Source of the DNA: Manis javanica
Taxonomy: Eukaryota; Chordata; Mammalia; Pholidota; Manidae
NCBI RefSeq assembly: GCF_040802235.1
Contig: NC_133172.1
Coordinates: forward strand, 58,039,613-58,103,612
DNA length: 64,000 bases
Direction: 5' to 3'
Part shown: piece after piece, positions 36,421 to 48,665 of the stretch
How positions within the stretch are numbered: the stretch's first letter is position 1
Layout of the letters: every line of letters starts with the position of its first letter
Notes under the pieces: generated by a model
What the model was told of the DNA's origin: nothing
The model's input: the letters and a program-made list of their open reading frames with translations, nothing else
Databases searched by the model: none
Made by a program: the position numbers and the translations under genes

Positions 36421-37465
36421 GGACTGAAAAGTACATTCTACTCAGGAGGATGACTGAGATAGTGATTCCGGCCTCTGTTAAATCAAGTATGCACATCAAA
36501 AAGTTAATGATGGGAGGAAGTTCTGTTAAGATGATTGTGGCTATGGAACCAAGTATTTTGGATCTTCCCAAACCCCCACATAAGAACAGAGAAACTAGAC
36601 AACATAACAAAAAATGTGAAGAATACAGCAAAACTAGGTAGAAAGGTAACATACAAACCCCAAAATACAAGTGAAGACAAATCAAGAGCTACAAGACCTG
36701 TGAGGTCCGGCATCTCCGTGGAAGCAAGCAGAGGAGCAATGGGACATCTGGAACACCCCGTACTGGAGACACCAACAGATACTCACTAAGAAGCCTGACA
36801 GCCTGAGACCAGCAGTTGAAATGGGGAGTTTTGCCCACTTCAATAGTGGGTGAGGAAAAGGGGCCCACGGGTGTAAAAAAGCTGGAACCTCTATGAACTC
36901 GAAAAACCCACGCCGTAAGGTTCATCAGAGCTCACCTCAGATACCCTCCTGGGGAGGAACTGGGGGAAACAATATAAGTTGGTCAGAATAAGGAGAGCAG
37001 AGACTAAGAAAAATGATGGTCCAGGTAAAAGAAGAGGAAAACAAAGCCAAGAAATCTCAGGAAGTAAGCAGCTCTATTCTTTTTAATATAACACAAAAGC
37101 AATAGAAAAGGGAGCTCTGTAAAGTCAGAAAAATGATCTGAATCGACACTCCTAGCTCCAAGATCTGAAACTATAAGGGCACAAACTGTTATTGACATGC
37201 ACAACCCCAGGGAATGCCGTTTGCATGAGACTTTCCTGAAGAATCTGGAGAACGAGCTTCAGACAACTAAAATGACTAGAGATATTAATGTAAGACTAGT
37301 GATGAGCATTAAAGATATGATTCACACAAAGTAAATGAAAAAGGAAAGAATGTAGCATGTAATGGCAGAAAGGCATTTACTACATGGTACTAAAAAAACC
37401 TACACACCTATTGGGAGGGATGAAGAAACTTTAAGGACAAAGCTTCTCAAAGCCACAGTACAGAG
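36421..37465. other. Old L1-like or unrecognised DNA
   Basis: A-rich plus strand with a short open frame (36535-36789) lacking motifs. It may be L1 5' region sequence, but I cannot confirm this. Confidence 0.35.
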
Positions 37466-37707
37466 TGGGTAACAAAAATGTGTTCTCTAAACGACAATCA
37501 GCAGGAAAATGCACAAACTGTGCTATAGTCATACCATGGAATAGTAGCTAAATGATTAAGGAAAAAACTTCAGCACAATATTTTGTGTAAAAAGTAAGCT
37601 AACGAAAGCTACACACATGACAACATCTAAGGAAAATGTTTAGACATACAAAATAATACAGTTTATGGATACATATATATCAAAGTCAAGAGTCACTACC
37701 TCTGATA
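37466..37707 (+). repeat. Direct duplication, copy 1
   Basis: The 177-bp block 37531-37707 is identical, except for one base near 37673, to 38628-38804 (offset 1097). Upstream, 37466-37530 matches 38569-38627 more loosely with small gaps. The sequence looks like old L1 3' material. Confidence 0.9.
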
Positions 37708-38089
37708 ATTAGGAAGCTACCTGCAAGAAAAGAGGAAAACTGCAACAAAAATTGCAGGCCCGATAGCCGCCGTGTGTCTGCTTATGATCCACACCAGCAA
37801 AATGGACACCTTATACCCTGCCTCTCTCCCAATTTAAATCAATTCAGATTCAAGCTGCACTGATTAATGGATACTAATTCATATCTGAAAGCCTAACTAT
37901 GAAGTTATCTGAGAAAATACTGTGTTTAGTTTTCCGATTTCAGCAGTATGGGGAGGCATGTGGAACTGAGGTTGAGCAAGTCTATCTACCACAAAAGGAA
38001 CTTCTTAGCCAGGCATAGGTGTCTTCCAAAAACCTACTGCAAACATGTTATTTATTAGTGAAATGTTAGGGTTTAATGTCAGTAACAAG
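37708..38089. other. Sequence between the duplicated blocks, unrecognised part
   Basis: No gene or confident repeat. Confidence 0.4.
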
Positions 38090-39000
38090 AAAAGTCTAAT
38101 TACTTCTATTGAAGACTGTACGAGATGCCCTAACTGCAATTTAAAAAAAAAAAGTAAGCCACTGAACTAATAGGAAACTTCAGCAAGCTTTCTGGGTATA
38201 AGATCAATATAAGGAAATAAATTGCATTCCTATATACCAGTAAAATAGGATATGTAATTTTTAAAGTACCACTTAGGAACAAATCTAGCAAAAGATGCAT
38301 AAGATTGTTATTTTCCAATTATTCAAAAAATTTTTTTAAATATGTCAGAATAAATTGAGAGATACACTATGTTCATAGACAGAAAAACTTAGTATCATTA
38401 AGACATGTTAATTAAATGTCTTTTAACTATTTGAGTTATAATTTAGAAACTTCTGGTAAAGTTGAAGGTGCTTAACATACAGCTCAACAATTAAAATCCC
38501 AGGTTTATACCCAAGAGACACTCTGACAGATTGCACAAGACTAATTAAAGCATTTTAATAATAGCAAAAATGTGTTATCTAAATGACAATCAGCAGGAAA
38601 ATGCATAAACAAACCGTGCCTATAATCATACCATGGAATAGTAGCTAAATGATTAAGGAAAAAACTTCAGCACAATATTTTGTGTAAAAAGTAAGCTAAC
38701 GAAAGCTACACACATGACAACATCTAAGGAAAATGTTTAGACATACAAAATAATACAGTTTATGGATACGTATATATCAAAGTCAAGAGTCACTACCTCT
38801 GATAAAGGAAAAAGGGAACGGGACTGGGAAAGATGCACAGTAGGTTTCACTTACATTTGTAATATATTATTTCAAAACAACCTGAAACAAATATGGCAAA
38901 ATATTAAAATTAATAAAGCTAAATAGTGGTTACAGGTGTGTTCATATAGCCTGTATACTTTTCTGTAAACCCAAAATATTTCCTTGACAAAAAGAATGGC
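38090..39000 (+). repeat. L1ME/HAL1 ORF2-type fragment
   Basis: 'agcaagctttctgggtataag', 'ataaattgcattcctatatacc' and 'ggaacaaatctagcaaaag' match the ORF2 region after the RT in old L1s. It includes duplication copy 2 (38569-38804). The end 'gtaaacccaaaatatttcc' resembles an L1M 3' UTR. Confidence 0.6.
38569..38804 (+). repeat. Direct duplication, copy 2
   Basis: Partner of 37466-37707: the inner 177 bp (38628-38804) differ by a single A/G change, while the outer part has several changes and small gaps. Confidence 0.9.
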
Positions 39001-39874
39001 AATATTGGCATAATAAAGGTCATTCCTGGGGATGTGGCACTCTCGCTGTCATGTCAGAGGTGGCACATACTGAGCTGCTTTCTTCCATTAGTGAGAAGAG
39101 CTCAACCGACTCACTCTCCCACCCTCCCTCTCTCTACTATCAGTCCTGTTCTCAGCCTCCTGTCTTCCTGTGGGACCAGCTGCCAGCAACGTCGGACTTG
39201 AACTTAGAGAAAAGAAACCGCCGACGGGCCTCCAGCCTGGGCTGCCTGCGCCATCTCTAATGCCCGAAAGGCAGGACACTGGTAATGACCAAGCATCCCT
39301 TTGCCTTCCCTTGCACTCCCCACTACGGTCACCTCTCCCTCAGGGACCTCACTGGGGGCATAGGCATGACTACGGATTGGGGAGGGATAGGTAGATCTGA
39401 AGTCCTGAATATGATACTTAAAGGGCATCAATTTCCACCTCAGAGTGTAGTGGAAAAAGGCAGCTCACTTGGGGATTGGACACTTGCTCTATTGCTAAGC
39501 ACAGAATGAGCTCTAGTATGTCCACCTGGCAGGCCCCATTAGTTCTTATTCAGTCTCAGAAAGCTAACTCTGTGCTTTGAGCTAAAAACTCCATGGAGAT
39601 TAACATGATTTTAAACTCCATTTACAAAGGGTCAGAAATAGCTCAACTTTCTACCCTGACTCAAGTAAAATCGTGTAGTGCTTCTTGCAGTAAAGCATTA
39701 ATAAATTTGTCATGACCACAGCATGAAGGCTCACAGCACTCTGCAAAATTACATTTCCCAGGAACACTTTGGCCTGAGCTCTTCAACATCAAGACAGTCC
39801 TTTGTGGCCTAAAGGCACTGGAATTTGATACTGAATGAGATAAACCTATTACTTCGTGTCCTGCACAGACCCTA
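39001..39874. other. Intergenic DNA, nothing recognised
   Basis: Several overlapping open frames of 60-75 codons lie near 39050-39500, but with no family features. Confidence 0.4.
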
Positions 39875-40005
39875 CAATGTCTTCCCAGTGCACTCAAAAG
39901 GAAAGTCAAACTCCTTACCAGGACATAGGTGGTCCTTCCTGACATGAGCCCTTACCTGTCCATGTCTGGCTTGTTCCTCACTTATCACCAGTATTCAGTG
40001 CAGCA
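39875..40005 (+). repeat. L2 fragment
   Basis: 'aaagtcaaactccttaccagg' style block followed by 'ggtccttcctgacatgagcc' and 'ttacctgtccatgtctggc' resembles sense L2. Confidence 0.55.
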
Positions 40006-40549
40006 CCAGGGGCTTGATAAAGACAAGAGGACATAGGACCTCTGCTCGTTCCCACCCCATCTCCCTCCAGCCTCTCAGGCTTCTACTTCAAGTGGCAATA
40101 AAACAAACTAAAAAACAAAAACAAAAACAAACAAAAAAGAAACCACAGAAATCTCCAGGAGCAAAGTGTGATTGCTCTAGGGAGGAGAAAACTCTTTTAA
40201 GATTTCCCCAGAGGGCTCGGGAAGACTGGGGAAGTCGGTAAGACTGGAGACCTGAACCAAGTCACGATGTGAGAACACAGAGATGCAGACAGCCAAGCGC
40301 AGGGGCGCGCATCAGGCCATCATAGCACAGGTGGGTCTCATTCCCTTCCCAATCCACCTGGCATATGGTTATGACTGTCTACAAAATTACTTGCCTCTAG
40401 AGACTGAACCTAGGGGTTCTGGACTACGCTGCTCTGTTAAGAAGACACAACAGTCCTGATTTAGTGTGCACCTTAGGTTACACGCACTTTCAAGTGACAA
40501 GATGCTCAAGGTGTGAAAAGTGACAATCATTGGGCAATCAATGGACTCG
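40006..40549. other. Intergenic DNA, nothing recognised
   Basis: An A-rich patch (aaaacaaaaacaaaaac) lies near 40110-40145, possibly an eroded retroposon tail. No gene is seen. Confidence 0.4.
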
Positions 40550-41768
40550 CTTATTTTGTTTTTGGAATGTAGTTGATATACAGTATTATTTTGGTTTCTG
40601 ACGTGCTTCATAGTCACTTGATAATTATGTCCATTACTATATGCTCAGCACAGTAAGTGCAGTTATCCTGTCACTATATGAAGACATTACAATATTATTG
40701 GCTATATTCCCTATGGTGTACTTCCATTCCTGTGACTAATCTATTCTCTAATTTTAAGTTTGTATGACCTTATTTCCCCTTCACCTGTTTTACCCATCCC
40801 CCACTCTTATGGTAACCAAGTCTGGTATCAGTATGTATGGGCCCATTTCTTTTTTGTTTTTATGATTCCACATATAAGTGAAATCTCATGGTATTTATCT
40901 TTCTCTGATTTATACCCTCTAGGTCCACCCATGTTGTTGCAAATGACAAGATTTCCTTTTTTTATGGCTGAGTGATATTCCTTATATACATATGCACACC
41001 TTATTTCTCCATTCATCTACTGATCGGCGCTTGGGTTGCTTCCATACCTTGGCTATTGTAAATAATGCTGCAATAAACACAGGTATGTATGTATCTTTTC
41101 AAATTAGTGATTTTGCTTTCTTTGGGTAAATTCTCAGAAGTGGAATTGCTGGGTCATATGGTATTTCTATTTTTAGTTTTTTGAGGAACCTCCATATTGT
41201 TTGCCACAGTGGCTGCACCAATCAGCTCCCTGATTTCAAGCTATACTACAGAGCTCAGTGATTAAAACTGTATGGCACTAGCACAAGAACAGACACACAG
41301 ACCAATAGAACAGAAGAGAGAGCCCAGAAATAAACCCACGCATATATAGTTGATTATATAGGACAAAGGAGCTATGAATATACAAGGGGAAAAAGACAGC
41401 CTCTTCAATAATTGTGTTGGGAAAACTGGACAGCTACATGTACGAGAATGAATCTAGATCACTGTCTGACACCACACACACAAGTAAACTCTAAATGGGC
41501 TGAAGACCTAAATGTAAGATAAGAAACCATAAAACTCTGGGAGGAAAACTCAGGCAAGAATTTCATGGACATCAGCATGAGTAATTTTTTTCTGGATACA
41601 CGTCCTTAGGCAAGGGAGAGAGAAGCAAAAACAAGTGGGGCTACATCCAAACAGCGAACAAACCATCAACAAAAGAAAAGGCAACCTACTCCATGGGAGA
41701 CTCTATTTGCAAATGATATTGAGGAGCTAATATCCAAAATATAAAGAACTCATACAGCTCAACACCAA
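40550..41768 (-). mobile_element. L1 fragment with twin-priming 5' inversion
   Basis: 40550-41222 is the 3' end of an L1 read antisense: 'gatattccttatatacatatgc', 'cattcatctactgatcggcgc', 'tattgtaaataatgctgcaa' and 'tggctgcaccaat'. At about 41222 the orientation flips, and 41223-41768 is L1 ORF2 in sense ('ctccctgatttcaagctatac', 'acagctacatgtacgagaatg', 'catacagctcaacacc'). An L1 whose 5' part is inverted relative to its 3' part is the signature of twin priming during integration. About 300 bp of consensus between the two parts is missing at the joint. Confidence 0.85.
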
Positions 41769-42239
41769 GACTGATTCCTTGGGGTTCCTTCTGCAAAGCA
41801 GCAGTGTGCTTTGGGGGGCTGAAGTGAGCTGGTACCAGCTTGGGAGAGTCTACTGTGTGCACTTCTTCCCAACTCCACCTTCAGCAATGTCAGCTTGGGA
41901 GCTTGAAATCTGCCACGGCAGGTGTATTTATAGCACAGAAAATGGCAAATGCTACAGAGCAGTGTGTTTTATTTATTTACTTATTTCTTCTGAGAGCCAG
42001 TTACTAAACATTTACCTGCATATCACTGGATATTGGTGACCATGTCGTTGTGTGTCTAAGATTTTGGTCCTCAGAGAGCAGAAATAGAGCCTGTGTTCTT
42101 AATTCTTCGTAGGGCAAACAGCAGTGCATCCTGCACAAACAGGCATTTATGGCTCTCTGAAAGGCATATTTTACATTTTCTATAGTGCTTCAAGTTTTGT
42201 TTCTAATTCGTTTTCTAGGAAAAAAAACTATCACTGCCA
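41769..42239. other. Intergenic DNA, nothing recognised
   Basis: No gene or confident repeat. Confidence 0.4.
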
Positions 42240-43740
42240 GCATGGGCCCATTTCTGCATCCTACAAGATTTCACTCCATAAACGCATTCCTCCCTCTTTT
42301 CTGGCATTCTTTTCAACATATACCCATTCTAAAGTATCACTCACATCTTCTTTTGACTTTATAAGACCCTCTCTTGACCCTACCCTGTCCTTCCCTCCAG
42401 AGCCAAACTTTTTCAAATGTGCTTACATACTCGGTTCAACCCCCTCTACCACGCCAAAGGCTAAGGTCACAGAGGACACAGGAACTAAACCAACTGGCCC
42501 TTCAGGCCTTACTCTGATCCCACGACACTCCCTCCTCTAGGACCCCCAGGCACCCGTGGCACCATCCTCTACAGTCTGCTCTCTCGCTCTATGCCCACTC
42601 CTTCTCCATATATGGGGCTGCCTCTCCTGTCCCGAAATATTGATGTGAATACATAGAAGGCCCATCCAACTGTCAGCTCTAGGGAGTCAAGTGGCACTAG
42701 GGTGTACAGAAAGATGACTTTTATTGTAAAACTTCTAAATTGTTTGAATGCTCCATAAAAAAAAAATATGCTTATATAATTCAAAATATCAAGTGACCCC
42801 AAAGTTTCATTCTGCTCTAAAACACAACTCTCTTGCTCCACGATCAACATCGGCCCACAGAGCATCAGCTACTGTCCGCATGCTACTGTCTCCCAATTCT
42901 GTGCTAGAGCAGGTGACTAACAGGCTCCAGATCTGAACACTCAGAAACCTAAAAGCCGCCTCCACCCAGGCTCTGCCATACTCACCCCAAACTCCGCCCT
43001 TCACACCACACCCCTCCTGGGCTCCCTGCCCTTGCCCTAGGGCACCGTCAGCACCAGACTCCATTCAAATGTCTGAGACCTCCTAGGCTCTCCTTAACCC
43101 CACACCGCATCAGTGATGCCAATTCCACGCCCAAATTCCTCTCAGATCTTCACCCCTCTTCACCTCCATGCCACTTCTCGAATTCAGCTCATGTGTCACC
43201 TAAGTTAGGGCAAAAACGGAACTGGCACCTCTGGGTATAATCTCTCTTCCCCTCCAATTTACCTCCCAACTATAACCAGAAAAATCTCACTGAAATACAA
43301 ATGTAAACATATCACCCTTCCAACTAAGGCCCCTCCACAAATTCCTTGTCACCGTATTAAAATCTCCAACTGATTCCTACAGCATTGAAGAAAAAATCCC
43401 AACAGAATTCAGAGCTGTTTCTGAGCTTCTGCCGTCAATAGTTCTCATATTCTAGTCATGCTCAACTTGAAGCTCTCCAAAATATATTCCTTTTTCACTC
43501 CATTTGTCAAAGGTCCCCTTCACTAAGTAGCCTTCTTGGGATAGCTCCTTCCTGAAGGCTGGGCATGGATGCCCCTACTATGTTTTCTCTAACAACTTCC
43601 TAATTGTGGCACTACTACACTATTATAATATCCACCTGTCAGTTTACTACAAGCTCCCAATGCCAAATTTTTCATTTCTGTACCTGTACTGCCTGACACT
43701 TGGGGAGAGGGGAGAGGGACTGAATAAATATTCATGAATC
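42240..43740 (+). repeat. L2, long diverged copy
   Basis: Pyrimidine-rich L2 ORF2 and 3' sequence: 'aaggctaaggtcacagagga', 'ccacgacactccctcctc' and later 'tcatgtgtcacctaagttag', 'ccccttcactaagtagcctt', with 'tcctaattgtggcac' near the end. A differently composed patch at about 42600-42850 may be a separate insertion. Confidence 0.6.
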
Positions 43741-44708
43741 TCCATCTTGAACGAGACCTCAGAATTAATTGCTTCTTCCTCCACCCTTTCGTCAGTTGTT
43801 ATCCTCTGTAACCACCTTGCTAAATGAATGTCCAGCCTCTTCAACACCTACGGCGATGGGGAAATCACTTACAGAACGCTGACACCACCAAGCCTCAGGC
43901 CGGGTATGTACACAGAACTCACTAGAAGGAGCTCACAGCACAGCCAGTTGACATGTTATCTGACAAGGTCTCGGCTGTGACCCTGGCTGGCACCTGCTGA
44001 CTTCCAGATTGTCGTCACAGGTCTCAAAAACACCCAGCAGAAAGAGCACTGGCGGAATGACTGCTAGAAATGAGTCTGGGAACAAAATCTCTGTACCAGC
44101 AGAGGACATGCTGCCCTAAGGCTAATGCCCAGGAGGTAGCTGGCACCCAGGGGGGTGGGGGGGCACATTCAACCACATGGGGAAGCAAAGTCAGCAAAGA
44201 CTCATATCTTAACCAGATGCAATTTTATCGATGTTAAACATTATGTTTAAACTTTTAGAAAGCAGCTCTTTAAAAACAATTACGTTGAACATTTTCATAT
44301 AGGGAACACAGCTGGGACTTCCCCAAACTCTTTTTGCCCTAGCTTGTGTCTCCAATGTTTCAGCTCCAGAACCACCACAAAGGAAAGTCTTTTGGGACCA
44401 TTTTGCCTTGATTCCAGGAGCGTTCTTTTATTGCGAGAGGTAAGTCACCTGACTGTTAACGGGTTGTAGGCAAAGGGAAGAAACATGTTAGAAGTCAGGT
44501 GTGTTGGTAGAGGAGAGGGTACTACTAAAAAAGCTCTGCCCAGCAAATGTTCAGAATCCAGGGTTTTTCCATATTTCTCCATGTCTCATTTTCTCATGGG
44601 TGACTTTCCATTCAAGGGATTCCAGAGACCAAAGGAGATATGATTCTTTCAGTTGTCAACCAAGAGTCTTGAGGTCTTCTCTGGGCCAAGGCATCCAGTG
44701 ACAATAGG
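43741..44708. other. DNA downstream of CMC2, nothing recognised
   Basis: No gene or confident repeat. It lies just past the Tigger element and could contain the distal CMC2 3' flank. Confidence 0.4.
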
Positions 44709-45842
44709 CAGGCATCCCTGGGAGATACTGTGGGCTCAGTTCCAAACCACCATAGTAAGGCGAATACTGCAATAAAGCAAGTCACATCAATCTTTTGGTT
44801 TCCCAGTACATATGAAAGTTATTGTTTACACTGCAGTTTATTCAGTGTGCCATGCATATCTAAAAAACAGTGTACACACCTTAATTTAAGAACACTTTAT
44901 TGCTAAAAAATGCTAACCATCAACTGAGCTTTCAGTGAGTTATAATCTGCTGGTGGAAGGTCTTGCCTCCATGTTGCTGCAGCCTCTCCATCAGCACTGC
45001 TGCTTCACCTTGCACTTGAATGTTATGGAAACGGCTTCTTTCCTCAACTCTCAGGAACCAACCTCTGCTAGCTTCCAACTTCTCTTCAGTAGCTTCCTCA
45101 CCTCTCTCAGCCTCCACAGAATTGAAGAAAGTTAGGGCCTTACTCTGGTTTCAAGGGAATGCTGTGGCTATCTAGCCCATTAAAGGCTTCTCCATATTGG
45201 CAATAAGGCTGTTTCATTTTCTTCACACATCCATGTGCTCACTGGGACAGCACTTTTAATTTCCTTCAAGAACTTTTCCTCTGCATTAACTTGGCAAATG
45301 GTTTGGCATAAGAAACTTAGCTTTTGGCCTATCTTGGCTTTCAGCATGCCTTTCCTCACTAAGTTTAATCATTTCTAGCTTTTGATTTAAAGTGAGAGAC
45401 GTGTGACTCTTCCTTTCACCCGGACACTTAGAGGATATTGAAGGGCTTTTAACTGGACTAATTTTGGTATTATTATGTCTCAGAAATTAGGACGGCCAGA
45501 GAAGAAGGAGAGAGAAGGGGAAAGGCTGGTCAGTGGAACAGACACAAACATTTATCAGTTAAAATCACTGTTTTATATCGGCACAGTTCCTGGCACCCCA
45601 AAACAATTACGACAGTGACATCAAAGATCACTAATAAGAGATCGCCTTAACAAGTATAATATAAAGAAAAGGTTTAAATAATGCAAGAATTACCAAAATG
45701 TGGCACAAACATGAACAAATGCTGCTGGGAAAATGGCACCAATGGACTTGCTTGCACAAGGTTGCCACAAACCTTCAGTTTGTAAAGAACACGGTATCTG
45801 CAAAGCACAATAAACAAAATGCAACAAAACGAGGTATGTCTT
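44709..45842 (-). mobile_element. Tigger1-type pogo DNA transposon, internally deleted
   Basis: The left end 'caggcatccctgggagatac' and right end 'gcaacaaaacgaggtatgtc' are the Tigger terminal repeats, and TA follows the right end at 45843-45844. On the minus strand the start of the transposase region is readable ('tcactttaaatcaaaagctag', 'ggaaattaaaagtgctg', 'tggaagctagcagaggttgg'), but the element is about 1.1 kb against about 2.4 kb for a complete Tigger1, so most of the transposase is missing. The transposase was a DDE enzyme and is now non-functional. The element starts four bases after the CMC2 stop codon on the same strand, so it is expected to be transcribed as 3' UTR. Confidence 0.9.
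44897..44902 (-). terminator. Candidate CMC2 poly(A) signal inside Tigger
   Basis: Minus-strand AATAAA is followed about 20-35 bases later by a GU/U-rich stretch (ggtgtgtacactgtttttt), the standard cleavage context. It would give a 3' UTR of about 960 bases. Another AATAAA lies at 44837-44842, and one overlaps the stop codon at 45846-45851. Which is used cannot be told from sequence. Confidence 0.45.
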
Positions 45843-45846
45843 TAAT

Positions 45847-45933
45847 TTATTTTTCAGATTCCTCTGCAGGATTAAAAAGTCTCTTTCTCATCGCACTGCC
45901 ATGCTCCCTGCTCTTGGTCCTCTTTTCAATGTA
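45847..45933 (-). CDS. CMC2: CMC2 last coding exon (residues 52-79 and stop)
   Basis: CMC2 is a small twin CX9C protein of the mitochondrial intermembrane space that supports cytochrome c oxidase (complex IV) assembly; import of such proteins normally uses the MIA40 disulfide relay. This exon encodes residues 52-79, beginning YIEKRTKSREHG and ending NPAEESEK, then TAA (45847-45849). The upstream acceptor is strong: a long pyrimidine tract ending ttcttccag just above 45933. The preceding junction is phase 0 and joins to exon 51348-51419. The 28-residue basic tail is closely similar to the human protein from memory, and the total length of 79 residues matches. A Tigger transposon begins four bases downstream of the stop. 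Confidence 0.96.
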   Translation of the reverse strand, partial: YIEKRTKSREHGSAMRKRLFNPAEESEK

Positions 45934-46224
45934 CTGGAAGAAAAAAGGAAGGGGAGAGAAAAGAGACAGCAGGTTATTTCATCATTTATACCAGTTAGGT
46001 TAAAGTTGGGTTTTTTTTATTTGAAAAATAAAAATGTTTTTGCCAACAAAATTCTTATTTGTCTTTTATTTCGTGGAATCTAAGAGGAACAATGCTATCT
46101 AGCACAATTTCATTCACACAACATAGCACCTATACCCTAACCTGTACACAGGTATTTACTGAATTTATTTCCTCCCAATATCTGAACTCAGAAAATATTT
46201 AAAAGGGTCGAGTTTTGTGCCTAT

Positions 46225-46440
46225 TCTCCAGGAGCTCACAATCTATCAAGTCCTCCAACTTCTGCTTGAACACTTCTAGATATGAGGTGCTCATTACCTT
46301 AAGAGGTGGCCTACTTAATAATTGGACACTTCTACTTGCCCTTAAGTTTTTTATGTTGAATTCAGTGTTTCCCTACAAATTCTCCTACTGCCCTCTATTT
46401 CTTCTTGCGTACTATAATTTTCCAATTACCTGATTACAGA
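46225..46440 (+). repeat. L3/CR1-type LINE fragment
   Basis: 'ttctgcttgaacacttctag', 'gaggtgctcattaccttaag' and 'ctgccctctatttcttcttg' match the phrasing of the ancient CR1/L3 LINE 3' region. Confidence 0.55.
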
Positions 46441-48009
46441 AAACCCACTTTTTCAGGCTGAATATCATTGGTTTCTACAACTGTTCACAGAACATGGCTT
46501 CTGCTTTCTAATATACTATAAATCGCTTTTTATAAAGCACTTCAATGCTTTATATCACAAAATCAATGACCCTCACAAAAAAATATCACAATCAGAATCA
46601 CAGTGCTCCTGACATGGTCTCACAGATGCGGACCACAAGGGGCATATGAGTTCTTATGACCTAGACACACTCATTTCCGTAAATACTTTTAAAAGAGTAA
46701 CTGGCTCTTAGCAACCATATTATCCTATTCATTCATATGGAAACTTAGTCAGCTGAATTTCCGGGATGTTTTCATCATGAACAGTCACCAAACCTGACTC
46801 TCCCCAAATCCTGTATGTCTGTAGTCAGTAGGATCTAAATGCAGTCTTCACCTTGGAGGTTTTCAGCCTAGTATTCTGATCTGGCCAGTAGATTACAAGT
46901 AACAGGAAATACAGAACCTGGCACTTAGAAAAAGCACTTGTTTAAAACAGAGAAACTTGACTGTGTCTTTATATGTATGTGTTTACAGACTTATATACAC
47001 AAATACAGATACTTAAAGGTGAATCAAGGATTCCCAGGCAAAGGGGAAAGAAAAAGTAAAAGTGAATTGAAGCTGAAAAAACAGTGTATGTGAACAGGTG
47101 AACATCAACACTGTTTAGAAGCCAGAGATACGCAAGGCGGCCACAGAAACGAAAGAGGGGTGGTAGAGAGCTAACCAGGGACTTCACAGGATCCCCTGAG
47201 ACAATGGTGTGGAGATTCATGACTTTGAGTCACTTTATCTTCTGGTCCAATAAGCTCAAATAGGAAGAGCTGGGTCAGAGAGTCCTCAAAAAGTTTTCTA
47301 GGTTTAAAGTTTTGAGTGAAGGGTTCTAATGCATATTCCGGAATAGCAGTTGCTCAGCTTTTCTTTCCTTCTTCATCAAAGGTCCACTTCAAATTGCAGA
47401 TGAAACACCAGATCCCTTTAACAAAAATCATCCCTTTTATCTGTCATACATTAATTTTCCTCTTAAAATTGTTGGGGGAAAGGGTATTTCATTGCCTTAA
47501 AAATTATTCAAAAGAAACAAAAAGCCACCATTCCAGAATATGGAGAGATACCTGCTCTGAGAAAAATATTTGATTTTATTTTCAATAAAAATATTGAACT
47601 GATCCTTAATCATATAAATTGCACTACCTCCAGCAATCTGGGCAGCAGAGGGTCTGAGGGTAAGTCTTCAGAAGATAATACTTTATAGGAGACCAAAAAT
47701 ACAGGCCACAGAGTAAATTAAGACATAGTCTCCATTAAAATATCTGTTAAGATATCACCAAAGGGAATCAAGATGGCCCCTAAATTAAAAAAAAGGAAAA
47801 AAAAGGATGACTATGTTGTTATTCCCCAAACTTCACCAACAATGCAGATGGAATGGAAGGTCAATTAACCAAAAGCCAAACCAAACAAAACAATTAAAAG
47901 GGATAAAAGAGGATGCTGCAAAAACAGTATTAGTGATTATTTCAATAAAAAGAACAAAAACAGAAAGGCAGCAGCAAAAGAGGCCCCATAGAATTGGTGA
48001 GACCCTTCG

Positions 48010-48077
48010 TATAGTTAAAAGCTTCAAGCAATGAAGTACTTCTTATAGTTAAAAGCTTCAAGGAATGAAATACTCAT
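48010..48077. repeat. Two-unit 34-bp tandem repeat
   Basis: Unit 1 (48010-48043) and unit 2 (48044-48077) both contain tatagttaaaagcttcaag. Three or four positions differ. Confidence 0.85.
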
Positions 48078-48665
48078 ATGACACTGGGAGGAAATGGCAG
48101 AGATGACAGCATTAGAAGCAAGAAATGGTAAACTAGAAAGCATTAAAAGCAGAGAGGAAATAAATGAGCACAGTTCAGAAGATTGAGGATGAAAGAACAA
48201 ACAGAAGCATCTCTAAATCAGTTAATGAAGCAACATAAAACCACAGAGAGATAAAACTAACTGTAAATCAATGATTAATGCATGCTTTAAATATCCTTAA
48301 TTTTGATCACTTAAAGGGTGTCAGATGATTGGCTATGGATGTACACTTTTCTGATAATATTCCTTTCTCTTAAAAAAAAAAAAAGCAGTTCCTGTGTAGT
48401 GACCTCCAATGAGTTCTACACAATGGTATAAAGGGCATATCAAAGTGTGGGCAAAGGGTCTGTTTGTGTTTTTTACAGAGGATCAAAGCCTAATTTGGCT
48501 ACCCAGAAAATGAACTAAGATACGATATGAAGAAGAACTTCCAACATCAGCACTCTCTGGAAGAGTCATACCGGAAGATGATCATCAAAAAACCTCAACA
48601 AAGATCCAGGCGATGCTGCAGTTGTAGCTGCATTCATCCCACCGGTTCCTGGACTTGCCATTGGA

